NCBI GenBank assembly: GCA_963741305.1
Contig: CAVUHL010000003.1
Coordinates: 6,076,001-6,140,000 of the forward strand
Reading direction: 5' to 3'
Source: DATMER01 sp963741305
Lineage (GTDB): Bacteria > Acidobacteriota > Thermoanaerobaculia > Multivoradales > UBA5704
Length of the DNA: 64,000 bases
This document shows, one piece after another, positions 59,058-64,000 of this stretch. The notes beneath the pieces are model-generated. The model worked only from the letters and a program-made list of their open reading frames with translations, ran no database searches and was not told the DNA's origin. A program made the position numbers and the translations under genes. Position 1 is the stretch's first letter, and every line of letters starts with the position of its first letter.

Positions 59058-59930
59058 CTATCGGACGTATACGATCCAGAACACGGCCAGGCCCCAGAGC
59101 ATCATGTTGATGAGGAAGGGCGGATCTCTGAGGATCGCCTCCGTCGGATTGCGCTCGCCGGGCTGCTGGTACATCAGGTAGAGATAGCGGAAGATGCCGT
59201 AGAGCACCATGGGGATGGTATAGACGAGGTCGTACGTGTTGTACTTCTGCACCGTCTCGGGAGCGACCGCGTACAGCGCGTAGGAGACGACCGACGAGGC
59301 CGTCACCACGTTGATCATCTGGTCGAGGAAGGCGGGGCTGTACTGGTCGAGCACCCGGCGCTGCCCCGAGGCGGCCCCGGCGAGCAGCGTGATCTCGTGC
59401 CGGCGCTTCGAAAACGCGAGGAAGAGAGCGAGGAACGTGGTGCAGAGGAAGAGCCAGCGCGACACCTCCACCCCGGATGCCTCGCCCCCGGCCTCCACCC
59501 GCAGGACGAAGCCCATGCTGATGGACATCACATCCAGGATCACCATGTGCTTCAACCAGAGCGTGTAGAGCAGGTTCAGGAGAAGATAGCCGCCGAGGAT
59601 CAGCGCGAAGGAGAGCCCCAGGCTCGCCGAGATCGCCGCCGCCGCTCCGGCCAGGACCAGGATCGCTGCGACCGCGGCCGGCACCGAGAGCGTCCCGGCC
59701 GCGAGGGGACGGTGCTTCTTGAGAGGATGATGGCGGTCCTCCTCCCGGTCCCGGAGGTCGTTGATGAGGTAGACCGCGCTGGAGGCGAGGCAGAAGGCGA
59801 GCAGCGCCAGCGCCACGCGCATGACGGCCTCCTCGTCCATCAGCAGGCCGCCGAACACGGCCGGAGCGAGGACGAAAAGGTTCTTGGCCCACTGGCTGGG
59901 CCGGAGCGAACGCACCAGAGGACGGATCAC
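59058..59930 (-). CDS. UbiA-family polyprenyl-phosphate phosphoribosyltransferase-like protein
   Basis: 290 residues with about nine spans. SLRPSQWAKNLFVLAPAVFGG, SSAVYLINDLRDREEDRHHPLKKHRPLAAG (the first aspartate-rich motif with NDxxDxxxD-like form) and SKRRHEITLLAG with the HRPLAAG block match decaprenyl-phosphate phosphoribosyltransferase (Rv3806c-like), which joins PRPP to a polyprenyl phosphate on the way to polyprenyl-P-arabinose. GTG start at 59930. The epimerase genes dprE1/dprE2 are not in view, so the pathway is an inference. Confidence 0.84.
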   Translation of the reverse strand: MIRPLVRSLRPSQWAKNLFVLAPAVFGGLLMDEEAVMRVALALLAFCLASSAVYLINDLRDREEDRHHPLKKHRPLAAGTLSVPAAVAAILVLAGAAAAISASLGLSFALILGGYLLLNLLYTLWLKHMVILDVMSISMGFVLRVEAGGEASGVEVSRWLFLCTTFLALFLAFSKRRHEITLLAGAASGQRRVLDQYSPAFLDQMINVVTASSVVSYALYAVAPETVQKYNTYDLVYTIPMVLYGIFRYLYLMYQQPGERNPTEAILRDPPFLINMMLWGLAVFWIVYVR

Positions 59931-59974
59931 AGCGCGGTATTCTAAGGGGATCTAAGGGGAAGAGGCCGGTTCGC

Positions 59975-62508
59975 ATGGAAAACCAAGAGGATTCTTCACG
60001 GCGCACGCTCGCCCTCTACGCCCTTCCCCTGCTCGGGCTCCTGCTCCTCCTGCTCGCCGCCCCCCTCGTCCGGGGCACCGGGACGCTCTACCTGCGGGAC
60101 GTGCTCAACACGCACTTCCCCATGAAACAGACCCAGGCCGCGGCGATGCGGGACGGTTATTTCCCGCTGATCGACCCCTACCGGGCCGGCGGCCAGCCCC
60201 TGGCGGGGAACCCGAACGCCGTCCCCTTCTACCCGGACAACCTGCTGTATCTCGTGGGCAACACGTTCTGGGCGTTGAATGCCCACTTCTGGATTCATTT
60301 GTTCCTGGCGCCCCTGGCTTTCTTTTGGATGAGCCGCGCCTGGGGTCTCCGGCGAGAAGCTGCCTGGGCGGCGGCGGCCTGCTGGACTTTGAGCGGCTTC
60401 TACCTCTCGCACATGTCGTTCTACAACCTGATTGCGGGGGTGACTCTGGCTCCTGCGCTGGTGGCGGCCTGCTTGCGGTTCATGCAGGGGCGGCGGGGGA
60501 TGTTGCCGGTGGTTGCGGTGCTTTGGGGGTTGTTGTTGCTGGGGGGTGATCCGTTGATGGCTCTGCTGGCGGGGGTGCTTGCAGCCCTCACCCCCGGCCC
60601 CTCTCCCAGCCGCACACCCGGACCCCCGGGAGAGGGGAGGGCGGCTTCGGAAAATTCTTCTCCAACTGAGGCTTCGATTTCCGGAGACGGAGCGGAGATG
60701 GATGGCGAGGAGTTGGGACGTCACGCGCCCCCCTCTCCCGGGGGTCTGGGCGTGCGGCTGGGAGAGGGGCTGGGGGTGAGGGTTCTGCTCGCCGCCGCCG
60801 TGGCCGTCGGCACTCTCCTCGCCCTCCCCCAGCTCGTCGAGTTCCAGCGCATCCTCCCGCTCTCCTTCCGCGGCCATCGGGGCTACTCCGCCGAGGCCGC
60901 CACGATCGCGAGCTTCGACCCCCGACAGGCCGCCGAGTGGCTGCTTCCCTTCCTCTTCGGACGCCCCGACCTCATCGGACCCGGAAGCTTCTGGGGGAGC
61001 CGCTTTTTCACTGGCTTCCCTCCGTACTACCTCTCCCTCTACCCGGGATTGCTGGCGCTGGCCCTGTTTGCCGCTTCGGGTCGCCCGCGAGGAAAAGCCG
61101 CTTGGTGGGCCTGGGGAGGCATCTTCGCCGGCCTGTTCCTCTCCCTCGGACGGTTTAATCCCATCGCGGAGTGGCTCTTCGGCCTTTCCGGCCGGGGCTC
61201 ACTGCGCTACCCGGTCAAGTTCTGGCTGCCGGTCGCGATCGGGGCGGCTCTCCTCTGCGGGATCGGATTCCAGCGGCTCCTCTTTGGCGAGGAAGATGAA
61301 CGCGCCCGAGCCCGGCGCCGGTTTGCCCTCGCCCTCCTGGCCTTGGCCTTGATCCTAGGAGGGCTCTGGGCCTTCCTCTCCTTCAATGCCGCTGGAGCGC
61401 AGGCCTGGATGGCCGGGTTCGTCCCCAATAGCTACGTGCCCAACGAGCGGCTGCGCTGGGCCGGGCTCTGCCTGATCTCCATGATGGCAATCGCCGTGCT
61501 GGCCATCCTGGCGCGCATCGGCCGGCGGCGGCCGGTGGTCGGGGGGGCGATGCTGCTGGCGTTCCATGCCGTCGTCCAGCTTCTGCTCCTGCGCCCCCTC
61601 TACCCGATCGACGCGGTGCTTCCCTACCGCCTTCCACCCCCGCCCGCGCTCGAGCACGTGCCGGCCGGGGTGCCGATCGTCCATGCCGACTTCAACTACC
61701 TGTTCGGCCCCTCTACCCTGAAGCAGGGGGACTTCCCGAGCCGCGGTGCGCACTGGATGGAACGCCGCGCCTTTTATGAGCTCTACCCGTTCACCGGGTC
61801 GATGCGGGGGCGCCGCTACGAGCTGAACTCCTCGGCCGAGGGGCTCGACACCTTCCTCGCCCGGATGGCCGAGGGCGCGGTCAAGGGTGCCAAGGACGAC
61901 GACGCCAAACGCCTCCGCCTGCTCGCTGCCTGGGGAGTCCACCGCCTGCTCATGAACCACCCGCTCGATCCGCCCCAGCCCCGCGCCCGGCTGGCGGCGC
62001 AGGTCCCGAGCTTCGGACAGACCCTCTACATCTATGAAGTCGTGGACCACGCGCCCCAGGCCTACCTCGCCCGCAGGGTGATCCGCGCTCCGCACCTGAA
62101 CGCCGCCTATCAGACCCTCAGTGGCCCGGGCTTCAATGCCCGAGTGGATGTCGTCATCCCGGGCGACGGTCCCCCCCTGCCGAAATCCGGGGGAACGGTT
62201 CACGGGATGAAGGAGGGACCCGAGCGGATCGAGCTGGATTTGACCGCCGGCCCCGGTGGGGGTTTCCTCGTCGTCCAGCGCTCGACCCACATCTGGGAAG
62301 CGGAGATCGACGGCAAGCCTGCGGAGATCGTCCCCTCCAACCTCTACCGCCTGGGCATGGAGGTCCCCGCGGGACGGCACCGGGTCGTCTTCCGGATCGA
62401 CCGCCGGCCCCTGGCCCGTTCCTTCTTTGGCGTCGCCCTTGGCCTCGCCCTCCTCCCCGCCCTGGCCTGGTGGGGAGGGCGCAGAAGCGCTGTAAGATAC
62501 CCAACCCT

Positions 62509-62512
<4 letters not shown>
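59975..62512 (+). CDS. YfhO-like large membrane protein, carrying an in-frame repeat element
   Basis: 845 residues: TLYLRDVLNTHFPMKQTQAAAMRDGYFPLIDPYRAGGQPLAGNPN is the typical first extracytoplasmic loop of YfhO-like GT-C proteins, followed by many spans and a soluble C-terminal domain of about 250 (HADFNYLFGPSTLKQGDFPS, YLARRVIRAPHLNAAY). Residues about 204-270 are foreign in character: hydrophilic, Gly/Pro/Ser-rich and encoded by an inverted-repeat element of 198 bp (60585-60782) placed between two hydrophobic stretches. The frame is kept. Its TGA overlaps the biotin carboxylase ATG. Confidence 0.85.
60585..60782. mobile_element. GC-rich inverted-repeat element inside a coding region, 198 bp
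   Basis: Left arm CCCTCACCCCCGGCCCC... (60585-60640) is mirrored by the right arm ...GGCTGGGAGAGGGGCTGGGGGTGAGGG (60729-60782, last part shown). Both match the arms of the element at 27.0 kb, while the centre (60641-60728) is different. The length equals 66 codons and no stop is introduced. The outer TIR sequence seen at 27.0 kb is absent, so it is an inner-arm-only copy. Confidence 0.7.

Positions 62513-64000
<1,488 letters not shown>

Overview
The window is high-GC DNA (about two thirds G+C by eye), densely packed and free of rRNA, phage genes or an IS transposase. The most likely source is an acidobacterium, perhaps of the Thermoanaerobaculia type. Pointers are the Oar-like TonB-dependent receptor with an N-terminal carboxypeptidase-regulatory domain, the divergent Hfq-like protein beside a RicT-like PSP1 protein, the characteristic C-terminal domain of the first partial secreted protein, and the mixture of DUF4331, DUF4198 and DUF1573 secreted proteins. 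This is inference from protein style, not from a marker gene.

Layout. 0-3.3 kb: end of a secreted protein, 2-oxoglutarate dehydrogenase E1 (short N-terminus), and a tiny membrane protein. 3.3-9.05 kb (minus): a tightly overlapped five-gene run purE-purK-saccharopine-dehydrogenase-like-phosphodiesterase lipoprotein-GH13 trehalose-synthase-like enzyme. 9.3-12.2 kb: TonB receptor with a clear terminator. 12.3-22 kb: gltX followed by tRNA-Gln, a tandem universal stress protein, a repeat-filled 740-bp gap, a semialdehyde dehydrogenase with tRNA-Ser(GCT), transketolase, two adjacent toxin-antitoxin modules (VapBC-like and Panacea/SocA-like), tRNA-Ser(TGA) and serS. 22.1-32.1 kb: an exopolysaccharide cluster (GT-C membrane enzyme, Uma2 nuclease, three GT2 enzymes, one GT4 enzyme and the polyprenyl glycosylphosphotransferase that would start the repeat unit). 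32-36.6 kb (minus): pdxA, Hfq-like, RicT-like, purD, pta. 36.8-40.5 kb (minus): DUF4331, DUF4198, ECF sigma and RskA-type anti-sigma. 40.6-48.5 kb: RNase PH, KTSC protein, DUF1573, Mpl, alcohol dehydrogenase plus thioesterase, a Cys-rich secreted protein, a DoxX-like protein with an ECF sigma factor, and a zinc-ribbon protein. 48.5-62.5 kb: a second glycan cluster with GT-C membrane proteins, a flippase-like protein, GT2 and three GT4 enzymes, a methyltransferase, a UbiA-family polyprenyl-phosphate phosphoribosyltransferase-like enzyme and a YfhO-like giant membrane protein, interrupted by a toxin-first TA pair. The window ends inside a biotin carboxylase gene.

The most unusual content is between and inside genes. 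(1) Several intergenic gaps hold degenerate short tandem arrays: 21-bp period at 14.94-15.06, 15.19-15.46 and 56.05-56.26 kb; 20-bp period at 27.24-27.56 kb; and a mirrored pair of 9-bp arrays at 36.67-36.78 kb. The unit sequence differs at each place while the period is kept. (2) A GC-rich inverted-repeat element occurs three times (0.43, 27.0 and 60.6 kb). One copy, exactly 198 bp, lies in frame inside the YfhO-like membrane protein gene and adds 66 hydrophilic residues. (3) A second small element with terminal inverted repeats supplies the stop codon of the universal stress protein gene. These are the observations I would follow up first.
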